Shown: in pieces, positions 1 to 9,700 of the stretch
Layout of the letters: every line of letters starts with the position of its first letter
Position numbering within the stretch: the stretch's first letter is position 1
DNA from: Verrucomicrobia bacterium LW23
Lineage (GTDB): Bacteria > Verrucomicrobiota > Verrucomicrobiia > Methylacidiphilales > UBA1321
Length of the DNA: 64,000 nt
Direction: 5' to 3'
Assembly (NCBI GenBank): GCA_003054695.1
Contig: QAZA01000012.1
Span: forward strand, 62,001-126,000
Program-made: the position numbers and the translations under genes
The notes under the pieces: model-generated
The model's database searches: none
Told to the model about the DNA's origin: nothing
What the model saw: only the letters and a program-made list of their open reading frames with translations

Positions 1-63
1 GGGCCGAAGACGGAACCCGCGCCGACCGCCGCCGGCAACGCCGCCCCCTCCGACCCCGGCGCC

Positions 64-2316
64 ATGCCGCTTTTTGCGATGAGCACTGAGGAGAAGGCGC
101 CGGGTACCACGCCGGCACCCCGTGAACGCAAGCGGCCCGCCACACGAGGCGGATCCGCAACCGCCTCCACCGCAACCACTTCCTCGCCCGCCCCGGCTGC
201 CGCGGAGCCCACGAAGGCGGAGCCGCAGGGCATTGCCCCGGCGCCTGCCGTGAAGCGGGAGAGCGCCACCGGCACCACCGACGCGCGTCAGATGACGCGA
301 TCCATAGCCCAAAACTGGGGCGCCCCCGCGGTGCGTACCAGCGCACCAGCCGCAACGACGCCCGCCACTTGCTCTGCGCCCGCGGCTTCTACGGGCGGTA
401 CGGCACCGGCTGCGAAGACAGCACCGGCGCCCGCCGCAACATCCTCCCCCGCAACGCCTTCTACCAGCGCATCGGCAACCGGTCGCAGCGCGTCCGGCAG
501 CGCTGCCGCGACGCCTGCCACAGGCCCGGCAAACACACCTTCCGCCGCAGCAAGCTCCACGGGTGCAAACACTTCCATCAGCCAGGCGGTATCGACAACA
601 GCCATCCGCCCGCCGGGACCGACGTTTGCCTCCACGGCTATGCCGTCGCGTGGCGCCGGACAGCCGCTTCCGCGCTCGTCGGGCTTTTACATTCCGGACG
701 AGGAGCCACTGGGAGACTGGCCCTCGGCTTCCGCCAAAACAAGCGCAGGTCCGGCCACCGCTTTTGGCCCGGATGGCGTGAAGTCGTTCGGCAAGGCGGC
801 CGAAGCTCAGCCGGGCGTCGGAGCAGCGAAGCCCGGCGCGTCCGCATCGACAAGCGCCACGCCTCCACCTGCGACTTCCACATCTCCCTCCGGCGCAACG
901 CCTTCCGCGCACGGCAATCCGGTCGGGCCAGTTGCCGGAGCGCGGCCTGCATCGGGCATTGCCGCAGCGCCGGCATTCCGCGCCGGCCCGTCAGCGGGCG
1001 GCAACAAGCCGGAGGGTGGCGGCGCCCAGGCTTCCGCATCCGGCTCAACTCCTTCGCCCACAAAAGCTTCCGCGCCGCCCGCTGCCTCGGGCAGGATCGC
1101 CGCGCCTTCGCCGTTTTCGCCCAGCACGCCGGCCAAAGGGCCGGCCCAGTCGGGTAACAGCGGCGGCGCCGATAAATCCGACAAGAAGCCCGAGATCCTG
1201 GAAGTGAGCATGCCGCGCAGCATGATGGCCGGGATAGGGCCCGCGGGCGGCGCTGCCGTTGCGGGCGGCACCGCATCGCCGGCGCCGCAGCAGGCGGGCC
1301 AGCAGCAGCCGTTGCGGCCGGGCGGATCGTACTCCGCCGGCTTTGCCGCGGGCACTGCGGCGGGTGGCGCGCCGATCTCGCCCCAGCCCGTTGCCCCCGC
1401 GGGCGGCAGCGCGGTTTTGCCGGAGAAGGCGGAGTACCTGCCGGGTCGCACCCCTTCGCCGGATTCCACTCCGGGCTATGGGCGCCGCCACGCCCAGCCG
1501 CTGCCGGGGGAGACGCGGGAGGCGAGCGTTCCGGCTTCTTCCACAACCTCTTCGGGCTCAGGCACAAGCGCCGGCGGCGGTGCGGCAGCTTCGACCGGAG
1601 CGAGGCGCGCTCCGGGCACCTCGTTTATTCCCACCGTTCCACCCCCTCCCCAGGATAGCTCTGATATGCCTTCCGCCTCCGCATCCACTTCGTCCACGTC
1701 GTCCCGCCCTCGGGGTTCCACGCAGCCGCACAGCAGCGGCAGCGCCGCGTCTTCCTCCACCGCCACCGCCAAGCAGGCGGGGATGTCCGATTTTCGTCGC
1801 AACGCAGAGCGCCAGGCGGGGGAGCAGCAGAACGTTAACGGGCTGCTCAAAATCGTTGGCTTTGCCTTGCTGTCCGGCATTATGCTGGTGGCGGGCCTGG
1901 CCGGGTACGGCGGCTACGTGCTTTTCGAGCAAATCAAAGAGAACTCTGCCACGATTGCTGCGGCGGAAGCCAACCTGCGCGCGGAAACCGACGCGCTGCG
2001 CGGCGAATTGAAGCGCCTGGAACGCGCCCAGGGTGAGGCCGATCGCATCGCCCGCGAGCAGCAGGAGGTGCTGAGCCATCTGACCCGCAAAACCGACGAG
2101 ATTCTGGAGACGATCCGTAAGGAATCCGCCCAGCGCGGCAAGGAGCTGGCCGACGTGCGCGACGAACTGAAGGCGCGCAGCCGCGAGATTATGGACACCC
2201 GCTCCGAAACCCGCAAGGCGCAGCGCGACGCCGATGAGCTGCGCGAGCGCGTGGACCGCCTGACGACCCGCCCACGGACAACCTCGACCTCCGGCACCGC
2301 GCCCTCCGTGCACTGA
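64..2316 (+). CDS. Low-complexity, single-pass membrane coiled-coil protein
   Basis: Residues 1-590 are almost entirely Ala, Pro, Ser, Thr and Gly. One hydrophobic helix follows at about residues 594-621 (core FALLSGIMLVAGLAGYGGYV), then a charged coiled coil at about 630-735, rich in Glu, Arg and Lys with LKRLERAQ-type heptads. I infer a single-pass inner-membrane protein with a long disordered tail and a coiled coil on the other side, perhaps a scaffold. The reading frame stays open to base 1 and upstream codons have the same composition, so the true start may lie outside the window. ATG codons at 64 and 79 (MSTEEK...) are both possible and neither has a ribosome site. No family is recognised. 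Confidence 0.6.
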   Translation: MPLFAMSTEEKAPGTTPAPRERKRPATRGGSATASTATTSSPAPAAAEPTKAEPQGIAPAPAVKRESATGTTDARQMTRSIAQNWGAPAVRTSAPAATTPATCSAPAASTGGTAPAAKTAPAPAATSSPATPSTSASATGRSASGSAAATPATGPANTPSAAASSTGANTSISQAVSTTAIRPPGPTFASTAMPSRGAGQPLPRSSGFYIPDEEPLGDWPSASAKTSAGPATAFGPDGVKSFGKAAEAQPGVGAAKPGASASTSATPPPATSTSPSGATPSAHGNPVGPVAGARPASGIAAAPAFRAGPSAGGNKPEGGGAQASASGSTPSPTKASAPPAASGRIAAPSPFSPSTPAKGPAQSGNSGGADKSDKKPEILEVSMPRSMMAGIGPAGGAAVAGGTASPAPQQAGQQQPLRPGGSYSAGFAAGTAAGGAPISPQPVAPAGGSAVLPEKAEYLPGRTPSPDSTPGYGRRHAQPLPGETREASVPASSTTSSGSGTSAGGGAAASTGARRAPGTSFIPTVPPPPQDSSDMPSASASTSSTSSRPRGSTQPHSSGSAASSSTATAKQAGMSDFRRNAERQAGEQQNVNGLLKIVGFALLSGIMLVAGLAGYGGYVLFEQIKENSATIAAAEANLRAETDALRGELKRLERAQGEADRIAREQQEVLSHLTRKTDEILETIRKESAQRGKELADVRDELKARSREIMDTRSETRKAQRDADELRERVDRLTTRPRTTSTSGTAPSVH

Positions 2317-2588
2317 GCGGGCGGCGGGGCGATGCGGCGTGACGGGGGGACGCGGATCAGCAACGCGGGCTTGATTGGAAAGCGGAATGACGTTAATTAT
2401 TATTCGCACGAATAAACAGCGTAAGATAATAGCGGCGCTTTTCGATCTTTCCTGAAGCTCGCCCGACGGAATAGTGGATCGCTTCTTTCCACGCCCCATG
2501 CCTGCTTCCTGCCCGCTTCCCTGCTTCCTGCCCGCGCTTCCGCTCGATCGCTCTGCTCAGCAACCCTTTACCTTACACACGCACGCCT

Positions 2589-3182
2589 ATGTTCTCGCCC
2601 GTGGAAATCAAACGGCTTTTTAACGAATGGCGCCTGCGCTTCCGCCGCATGGCCGAGATTGCCAGCCCGCACGAGTGGAACGGCGACGAGTGGAAAGCCT
2701 TTGCCAAAGCGCTGACACTGCGCGTGCGCGATCGCGGCAGCAGCTGGCAGGCCGGCGATACCCACTACTGGGATCTGCGCTGGCAAATTGCCGGCGGCGG
2801 CGAGCTGATTTGCCAGGTGGAGCACATCCCCGGCGACAAAACGACGACCATTGTGGCGCAAACCGGGGGCTTTGCCAGCAACGTGGGCAGCTACACGTGG
2901 TTTTGGGCGGAGTTTGACGTGGTCGGCGACTTCTCCCGCCCGCCGTACTGGGTGGATGGCACTTGGAAAGACGCCCTCACCTCCATGCTGATGCCCGCCC
3001 ACCAGCGCGCCGCGTTTTTGCTGGAGGGGCCCATCGCCACCCCCGCCGCACTGCTGCTGCAAAGCGGGGCGGACGCCGCGGAGCCCGCAGGTGCCGCGCT
3101 GGACGGACGCGCCGAAACCGATGGCCGCGCCGGAGCGGAGAAGGAGGATGCTGTGCGCGAGCCCGAGCCCGCAGCGCGCTAA
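2589..3182 (+). CDS. Hypothetical protein with acidic Ala/Glu-rich tail
   Basis: The 197-residue product has a compact, Trp-rich body (residues 1-145, with HYWDLRWQI and YTWFWAEFDVV) and a low-complexity Ala/Glu tail from about residue 155. There is no signal peptide or membrane helix, so it is probably cytoplasmic. Codon use matches the neighbours. It heads a run of three small same-strand genes of unknown role. I do not recognise a family. Confidence 0.65.
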   Translation: MFSPVEIKRLFNEWRLRFRRMAEIASPHEWNGDEWKAFAKALTLRVRDRGSSWQAGDTHYWDLRWQIAGGGELICQVEHIPGDKTTTIVAQTGGFASNVGSYTWFWAEFDVVGDFSRPPYWVDGTWKDALTSMLMPAHQRAAFLLEGPIATPAALLLQSGADAAEPAGAALDGRAETDGRAGAEKEDAVREPEPAAR

Positions 3183-3266
3183 GGCTTTTTCGCTCAGGCT
3201 CTCTCGGTCAGGCTGGTTCGCTATCTTCGCTAAGGGCCTGTCAGGCTTTTAGGCTGTTTCTTTCCC

Positions 3267-3533
3267 ATGAAATTTGTCCTCTTCTATGATCTCGCACCTG
3301 ACGGGCTCCCCCGCATTATGGAGCATTTCCCCGGCCACCAGGCGCGGGTTAACGAGTTCCACGCGCGCGGTGTGCTGATCGGCGCCGGCCCGCTTGGCAG
3401 CCCGCCGCAGGGTGCCATGGCCATCTTTACCACGCGCGAGGCCGCCGAGGAGTTTGCGGCGGGCGACCCGTTTGTGATCCACCACGCGGTAAGCAACTGG
3501 CGCCTGACGCCGTGGAACGCGGCGTTTCTCTGA
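3267..3533 (+). CDS. YciI-like domain protein
   Basis: The 88-residue product has the size and pattern of the YciI/YCII family, a small dimeric ferredoxin-like fold. It opens with a beta strand (MKFVLFYDL), then a helix with a His (HFPGHQARVNEFHARGVL), the turn GAGPLGSPPQGAM, a second strand (AIFTTREAAEEF), and the ending DPFVIHHAVSNWRLTPW. Biochemical roles in this family are mostly unknown. ATG start, with no strong ribosome site, and only 30 bp before the next gene, so the two are likely co-transcribed. Confidence 0.8.
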   Translation: MKFVLFYDLAPDGLPRIMEHFPGHQARVNEFHARGVLIGAGPLGSPPQGAMAIFTTREAAEEFAAGDPFVIHHAVSNWRLTPWNAAFL

Positions 3534-3563
3534 TTTTTGCCGCGGAGACCATCATCCTGTCCT

Positions 3564-4022
3564 ATGTTTGAGCAACATCTCGCCTCGCTTGGGCCCAGGC
3601 TTCCCACCTCCGCCCAGGTGGCAGCGAGCAACACCTTGCCCAGCTACGAGTGGATGAGCGGCGCACTGATCTGGGACGACGAGGAGCCCTTGCGCAATCC
3701 GCAGCAATGGAAGGGGCTGACGATGGACGAGCTGGGCTGCCTGCGCGCCCTGCTGGCCCATCGCACGGCCCTGATTGTCGGCAACGGCGACGCGAGGTTT
3801 GCCGAGCTTTGGGCGCAGGCCAAAGCGCAGTACCCGGGGTGGATCGGCTTTGCGCCGGAGCGCTGCACGCCGAATGAAGTGCTTGCCGCCGTCTACCACC
3901 GCAGCGTGGATGCCATGATGAAGGACCTGGAAGCACTGATGGGCGAATTGCCGGATGAGGAGAAACAGGGCGAACAGAGGCAATTTCCCCCTCCCTCCTA
4001 CAGGCAGGAGGAAGCAACCTGA
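3564..4022 (+). CDS. Hypothetical protein, 152 residues
   Basis: I chose the ATG at 3564 (MFEQHLASLG) over an upstream in-frame TTG at 3537, because the TTG would add a Pro/Arg/Ser-rich stretch lying within the 30-bp spacer. The protein is soluble, with no signal peptide. Its middle (about residues 40-105, QQWKGLTMDELGCLRALLAHR, then WAQAKAQYPGWIGFAPERC) looks like a small alpha-helical fold, and the C-terminus is charged. It follows the YciI-like gene closely. No family is recognised. Confidence 0.6.
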   Translation: MFEQHLASLGPRLPTSAQVAASNTLPSYEWMSGALIWDDEEPLRNPQQWKGLTMDELGCLRALLAHRTALIVGNGDARFAELWAQAKAQYPGWIGFAPERCTPNEVLAAVYHRSVDAMMKDLEALMGELPDEEKQGEQRQFPPPSYRQEEAT

Positions 4023-4297
4023 ACTCCCGTGGAGGGTCTTGTTTTTACAGTTTTTTACATATAAACAAACTATCGCCTTGCCAACACTGCGCGGGCATGA
4101 TATGCGCTATTCCTGCGTACAACAACGCGTCTCCGCCAGGGGACGCTGCGCAAAAATGGCGCGGCGGGCCGTCTATCGTACACGACTTTTCTTTCCAATA
4201 CTGACCTGGAACTTGCGAATCAGCTTGGCTCTCTCGCGGCCTGACTCGCATCGCCTGGTGCCGGCACACACCTTACCCTTCCTCCTCCCCTCCCACT

Positions 4298-5179
4298 ATG
4301 AATCGCGCAGATTTTATCCGACGCATTGGTACCGGTTTTCTGGGTCTGACGGTGGCATCCGCCTCTGTATCCGAGGCGTTTGCGGCGGAGGAAAAGAAGA
4401 AGAAGAAAACCTCGGGCAAAAAGAAATCCGCCGCCAAAAGCGACGACAAGGCTGAAACCAAGCCCGCAGTCGCCAAGTCCGACGCCCCGAAGACGGAGGC
4501 CAAGACGGCCGCCGCCGAGCAGCCTACCACCAAACGCGAGCCGGAGCCCGAAGTGTACGGGCCCGACCGCGCGCACAAAGTAAACAGCGGCCCCGGCTTC
4601 GGCCGCCGCATCGCCCTTACCTTTGATGACGGTCCCGCGCCCGGCCTGACCGATCGCGTGCTGAAGGAGCTGGCGAAGCGCAACATGCGCGCCACCTTCT
4701 TCTGCATCGGCCAAAACGTGGCCCGCTGCCCCACCCTGGCCAAGGAAATTGTGGCCAGCGGCAACGAGATTGCCAACCACAGCTACACCCACCCGCAGCT
4801 CTCCAAATGCTCCGGAGAGAAGCTGAACGACGAGCTGCAGCGCACGCAGGAGGCCATTGCTACCGCCACGGGCGTCACCCCCATCTGGATGCGCCCCCCT
4901 TATGGCGCGTGGAGCAAATCCTGCGACCCCGCGGCGCGCAGCCGCAACCTGGGCGTGGCCATGTGGAGCGTCGATCCCCTGGATTGGAAGCGCCCCGGCA
5001 GCGACGTGGTGGTGCAGCGCATCATGGCCGGCGTGCGCCCCGGTGCCATCATCCTGATGCATGACATCCATAAAGGCACGGTCGACTGCCTGAGCGATCT
5101 GTTCGACCGCCTGCAGGATCAGGGCTACGAGACGGCCACGATGTCCAACTTTATCGGCGCGCCCTACCCGATCGGCTAG
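4298..5179 (+). CDS. Secreted polysaccharide deacetylase (NodB domain, CE4)
   Basis: Predicted metal-dependent N- or O-deacetylase of peptidoglycan, chitooligosaccharide or exopolysaccharide. The 293-residue product has a signal peptide at 1-29, a Lys/Ala-rich spacer at 30-95, and a NodB domain. All CE4 motifs are present: TFDDGP (108-113), HSYTHP (161-166, two metal-binding His), RPPYG (199-203), DPLDW (226-230) and LMHD (253-256). The signal resembles a Tat signal but reads NRADFIRR, so the usual twin Arg before Asp-Phe is broken. Sec export is therefore as likely. A cell-wall peptidase follows 85 bp downstream, suggesting shared envelope work. Confidence 0.9.
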   Translation: MNRADFIRRIGTGFLGLTVASASVSEAFAAEEKKKKKTSGKKKSAAKSDDKAETKPAVAKSDAPKTEAKTAAAEQPTTKREPEPEVYGPDRAHKVNSGPGFGRRIALTFDDGPAPGLTDRVLKELAKRNMRATFFCIGQNVARCPTLAKEIVASGNEIANHSYTHPQLSKCSGEKLNDELQRTQEAIATATGVTPIWMRPPYGAWSKSCDPAARSRNLGVAMWSVDPLDWKRPGSDVVVQRIMAGVRPGAIILMHDIHKGTVDCLSDLFDRLQDQGYETATMSNFIGAPYPIG

Positions 5180-5264
5180 ACGCGCGCGCCGTGGGTATCC
5201 CCCTCCCCCAGAGGGTGTTACGCACCGCTCCGCTCGCTCGCCCGCTCGTCGTCCACGCTACCTC

Positions 5265-6152
5265 GTGCTAACCCGCGCCCTTTACCTGCTGATACTGGCC
5301 GCGTGGTGCGGCGGCGTGTGGGCCGTAACAGGCACGTTCCGGGCGGGCAACACGCCCGGCGCCGGTCGGCCGTTTGCCACGGACGGGCCCTCGTACATCA
5401 CCACGGAAAGCGGCGTGCGGCAAACGCGGCGCGACGTGGCGTTCTCCGACTTTTTTGAGCAGCACATCCTCGCCTCGCTGCCCCGGAACGAGACCCTGGA
5501 CTTTCCCATGCGCCTGCCCGACGGCGACGGAGTGTTCATCAGCACCCACTTTCAGGAAAACGGCTCCGCCGGCGAAGACTGGAATACCGCGATGGGCGAC
5601 GGCGACATCGGCGAACCCGTGTACGCCACCGGCGACGGCATGGTAACGCTGGCGCAGGATTTTGAAGCCGCTTGGGGCAAGGTCGTCATCATCGCCATGC
5701 GCCTGCCGGAGGATACCATGCCGCGCGGCAGCGGCAGAGCCGGCATCCCCCCCACCCCAGCGCCGGGCACCGCTACCAACGCCGGCACCACCGCAAGCCT
5801 CACGCCCCCCACCGGCACGCCCGTGCCTGCCGCGGTGGAGGTGATGTACTCGCACCTGGATACGATGGCCGTGCAGCCGATGCAGATGGTAAAGCGCGGC
5901 GACAAAATCGGCACGGTCGGCAACGCCAACGGCCTGTACAAAGCCCACCTGCACTGGGAGGTACGCCGCGTCGTCGGCCTCGGCCTGGCCTCCAGCCTGG
6001 ACCCCATGGCGCCGGATACCATCTGGCTGCCGCCCACCCCCACCATCCTACGCTACCGCGGGGAGTCCGCCGCTCCCCCCAAAATGCGCAAAGTCCCGCC
6101 CACGGAGCGCCTGGAGTGGGGCTCCACCGCGCCCTCCAGCAGCGTGCGCTAG
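5265..6152 (+). CDS. M23/LytM-family peptidase, exported
   Basis: The 295-residue product starts with GTG (5265) and has an N-terminal signal segment (LLILAAWCGGVWAV). The LytM-type metallopeptidase domain runs from about residue 95 to 235. HFQENGSAGEDWN (95-107) gives the first metal ligands, YSHLD (195-199) the HxD-like pair, and AHLHWEV (227-233) the HxH motif. The expected zinc ligands are all visible, so it may be an active peptidoglycan endopeptidase. A Pro/Thr/Gly insertion (about 150-185, IPPTPAPGTATNAGTT) interrupts the domain and is unusual. It sits next to the deacetylase gene. Confidence 0.85.
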   Translation: MLTRALYLLILAAWCGGVWAVTGTFRAGNTPGAGRPFATDGPSYITTESGVRQTRRDVAFSDFFEQHILASLPRNETLDFPMRLPDGDGVFISTHFQENGSAGEDWNTAMGDGDIGEPVYATGDGMVTLAQDFEAAWGKVVIIAMRLPEDTMPRGSGRAGIPPTPAPGTATNAGTTASLTPPTGTPVPAAVEVMYSHLDTMAVQPMQMVKRGDKIGTVGNANGLYKAHLHWEVRRVVGLGLASSLDPMAPDTIWLPPTPTILRYRGESAAPPKMRKVPPTERLEWGSTAPSSSVR

Positions 6153-6281
6153 GGGTGCCGGGGCCCCGGGGGCGTCCGGGGAGCGCGCAATCCCCCGATT
6201 TCCCTGCGGCCCCCGGGTTTTCCTGCTTGCAAACCGCGCCCCGTCCCTGCACAATACCGCTTCGTTTCGTTTCCCTCTCCT

Positions 6282-6364
6282 GCCGGCGTGGTGAAATGGC
6301 AGACACGATAGACTCAAAATCTGTTACAGGCAACTGTGTGTCGGTTCGAGTCCGACCGCCGGCA
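6282..6364 (+). tRNA. tRNA-Leu, anticodon CAA
   Basis: A class II tRNA. The acceptor arm GCCGGCG (6282-6288) pairs with CGCCGGC (6357-6363). The anticodon stem (6308-6312 with 6320-6324) encloses loop CTCAAAA, giving anticodon CAA. A long variable arm (6325-6339) and a T arm with TTCGAGT follow. The 3' CCA is not encoded. Confidence 0.95.
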
Positions 6365-6385
6365 CTCCTTCTTACTGAATGAGTT

Positions 6386-6549
6386 AGACCAATGAGCAGA
6401 GTTATTTGCTCTTTATGCGGAGCTGATTTTGGGCTATGGGTGCGCTGAAACGGAGGGAGTGCATTAGAATAATGCTCGACCGGAGTTTCAGTGCGGCCAT
6501 AGCCCAAAAGCGGCCCGCATAAAGAGCAAATAACTTTGCTCATTGGTCT
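6386..6549. mobile_element. MITE-like palindromic element, copy 1
   Basis: This 164-bp imperfect palindrome begins agaccaatgagcagagttat and ends with its near inverse, taactttgctcattggtct. Internal arms also pair: ctctttatgcgg with ccgcataaagag, and tttgggctatgg with ccatagcccaaa. The centre (gagggagtgcattagaat, then aatgctcgacc) is asymmetric and fixes its orientation. No transposase is encoded, so this is a non-autonomous element. It follows tRNA-Leu directly. Confidence 0.8.
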
Positions 6550-6550
6550 T

Positions 6551-6713
6551 AGACCAATGAGCAGAGTTATCTGGAAGAAGTAGCGGGTGCTTTTGAGTCC
6601 GTGCCGCGTTGGGCTTTCGGTCGAGTATTGCTCTCATACACTCCCTCAAACCCGCCTTGCTCGCATCTCAAAATCCCCGCGCTATCTCTCCCAAATAAAT
6701 CTGCTCATTGGTC
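6551..6713. mobile_element. MITE-like palindromic element, copy 2 (inverted)
   Basis: This 163-bp element abuts copy 1. It starts agaccaatgagcagagttat and ends aatctgctcattggtc. Its centre (ggtcgagtattgctctcata, then cactccctc) is the reverse complement of the centre of copy 1 with a few changes, so the two are homologous and oppositely oriented. The inner arms have drifted more than in copy 1. No protein is encoded. Confidence 0.75.
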
Positions 6714-6771
6714 ATACGAAGAAGGGCACGCAAGGGGAATCGCTATCCTAAAGTATAAGAATGACATATAG

Positions 6772-9700
6772 CTAGGGATTCCGGCCGTTACGGCCGTTAA
6801 TGGCGGGCGGCACTACTTCGGCGCTGTTGAGGTGAAGGAGTGCGCCGCCGCTGGTGGTGGGGGGGGTGCCTTCGTAGGAGATGGTGTAGGTGCCGTAGAG
6901 GTTGTCCACCAGGTAGTACGCTTCGTTTTCGTTATTGCGGCCGCGCGTGGCGTTGAACGCGGTGGTATCGAGCGTGGGAAGGGCCACAACGGGGGGAGCT
7001 TCGGCAATAGTCAGCGTGCCGGGGATGTACAGAAAGCGGTAGTTGCGGGCGAAGGCTCCGCCCGGGATTATCGCGTACATTCCTGCGGGCGAAGCCGCTG
7101 TCGCGTTGGTGACGTACGTCAGGCCGAAGATCACCTCCGCAGAATCCGCAAACTGGAAGCCGGAGATCGTGCCGCCGAGCGTGGGAAACGGCTGGCCGGA
7201 GGTGCCCGAGCTATCAGTGGCGGTCACCGTCAGCAGCGCGGGGGAGATGGTGAAGACGGAAGTTCCTGCCAGGGAGATCACATAGTTGCCGTTAAGCGCG
7301 GCAAGCTGACTGATATCGAAGCCGTACGCGCCGACATCCTCGCCGCCAAAGCGCAGAAGGTTGCCGTTAAGCGTGATGCTGAGCGGCGCACCGCTGGAAT
7401 CGACGAGCGAGTAGCCAAAGCTGCCCGGGTCCGCCTGGCCGTAGGTCTTGCCCTGTCCAGAGCTGGCCCGCACCACCACCGGTATCGCCGCGTTGGTGAG
7501 CGTGAAGGCGAGATCACCCGGCAGCGCGTTGGTGACGCCGACCTTGTAGGTGCCCAGCGCCGTGCTGGCGGTGAGGAGGAACGTCGCGTCGTTGTTGCCG
7601 TTGGAGAAGATTAGCGGCATGGTGAGCGCACCCGCGGCGGTGGCGCCGGCGCCGGGTACGCTGAGCGTGATGGTGCCGCCGGCGAGGCTGATCAAGCCGG
7701 GGTCCAGCGCCGCCACGCGTACCACCAGCGGCTGCGCAAAGGTGGTGCCCAGCACCGCGGTCTGGTTGTCGCCGCCCACGATGGTGTAGGTAAAGCCGCG
7801 GCTCTCAAAGGCGCCGATGTCCGGGGCGCCGTCGTTGCGGAGCACGCCGCGCTGGTCCTGGCTGGTGCCGTTAAGCGCGGGGTTGGCCTGGCCAAGCGCC
7901 GGGCTGCCGGGCAGCAGGCCCATGGTCTCTGTCAGTCCGCCGTAGCTGCCCAGCGGCGCCAGGCCGGGGTTAAGCACGCCCACCGCGGTGGTGCCTGCCA
8001 CGCCCGGGAGATTATGGATGCCGAGCAGATTATAGCCGTTGTCGGAGAACGCGCCGCCTGTTCTCGAGACGTCGTTAGGGCCGGCATTGCCGGCAATGAT
8101 GGTGTTGCTGAGGGTGAGTGCGCCACCCGTGAGACTGAGCCCGCCGCCCGTCGGGCCCGTGTTGGCCGAGATGGTGCTGGTGTTGAGCGTGGTGGTGCCA
8201 AAGCCTACCGTAATACCTCCGCCGTGCCCGCCGGACGTGGCCTGGTTGTAGGCAAAGGTGGATCGGCTCAGCAGGAGAGTCGCATCCGTAAAGAGGCCGC
8301 CGCCACTATTGGCCATGTTGTAGGAGAACGTGGAGGAGTCGACCGTTTGCGTGCCCGTCGCTGCCGCGTTCAGCATCAGTCCGCCGCCGTTAACCAGCGC
8401 ACGGTTGCCGCGGAATGTTGTGTAGGTAATGGTGGAGGCCGTGCCGGTGTGATAGATGCCCGCGCCCCACTGGTCCACAAAGTTACCCACCAGCGTGGAC
8501 TGATCCAGCGTCAACGTGCCGCTGTTCCAGATACCGCCCCCGAAGATTGACACATTGCCCGCAAAAGTAGTGTTGGAGATATTGGACCAGGCACCGGAGG
8601 AAACGGCCAGGCCGCCTCCAGTCGCGCTGAGGTTCAGGATAAAACGGGTGTCGCCACTGATGGTGGCCGAGCCCGCGGTAACGTAAACACCGCCACCCGT
8701 ATTCAGGCCATAGTTGGAGGCCACCGTGGTGACACCAGCCCCGGAGGGCCCGAGGGTGAGCGAGCCCGCGCTCTGCACGCCGCCACCGGTGCTGGCCTTG
8801 TTGGAGGCAATGGTGCCGCCATTGACGATTAGCGTCCGCGAACCGTTGACGCGAATACCGCCGCCCTGCAGGCGGGCCACGTTGGAGATCACACGGGTGT
8901 CGGTGAGCGTGAGGTGGCCGTTAGTGCCGTAAATCTGTATGCCGCCGCCGTCCTGCGCCTGGTTGCCTACCACCAGGGAGTCGGTCATCGTGCCGATACT
9001 CGTCATGGCAATGCCGCCACCCTGCTGGGTGTTGCTTGCCCGGTTGTAGGAGATGGTGGCGCGGGTAGCAGTAAGCTGCCCGTCCGTGTTCATGAAAATG
9101 CCGCCGCCATCCCCCGTGGTGATGGAGTTGCCGGTAACGGAAGTGTCCGTTAGGATAAGCCTTCCGCTGCTGAAAATGCCGCCGCCATCCTGGCCGGCTG
9201 AGTTGTTCGCGACGATGGTATCCGTGAGTGTCAGGGTGCGCACCCCCGCGGTGTCCGTGTTATCCCGAATATAGACGCCGCCACCCTGAAAGTTGACGTT
9301 ATTGTCGTAGATACGAGAGTTGAAGACCCGCATGGACCCACTCTGGAGATAGATGCCGCCGCCCGCTCTGTTTGAGCCGGAGAGCCGCCCCGCGCCGTTG
9401 GTTATATCCAGCGAGTCCATGGTGACCGACTTGCCGGTGCCAAAGCCGGGGTTGACGTAGAACACGCTGTCCAGGTTGTTGCCGTCGATAACGATGCGCG
9501 GGCCGTTGGCCGCCGTGGGGCCCGCGGGCTGCGCCACGCCATCCAGCAGCACGCCATTGGTGATGGTGAAGCTGCCGCCGGCGGAGGTGATTGTCCACTG
9601 GCCGGTAATGGGGTTGTAGCCGGCGTCCATGCTCGGGATATTGAAGTTGACGGTGGCGCCCTCCGCCAGCCCGGCGGCGTTGATGGCCAGGCCGAGGCGC

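Noticed and set aside
288-635. Reverse-strand frame in the low-complexity gene
   Set aside because: Its Ala/Val/Gly composition mirrors the GC-rich coding strand; shadow of the forward gene.
5800-6543. Minus-strand frame across the M23 gene and tRNA-Leu
   Set aside because: It runs through a tRNA gene and the MITE, with no coherent protein; shadow frame.
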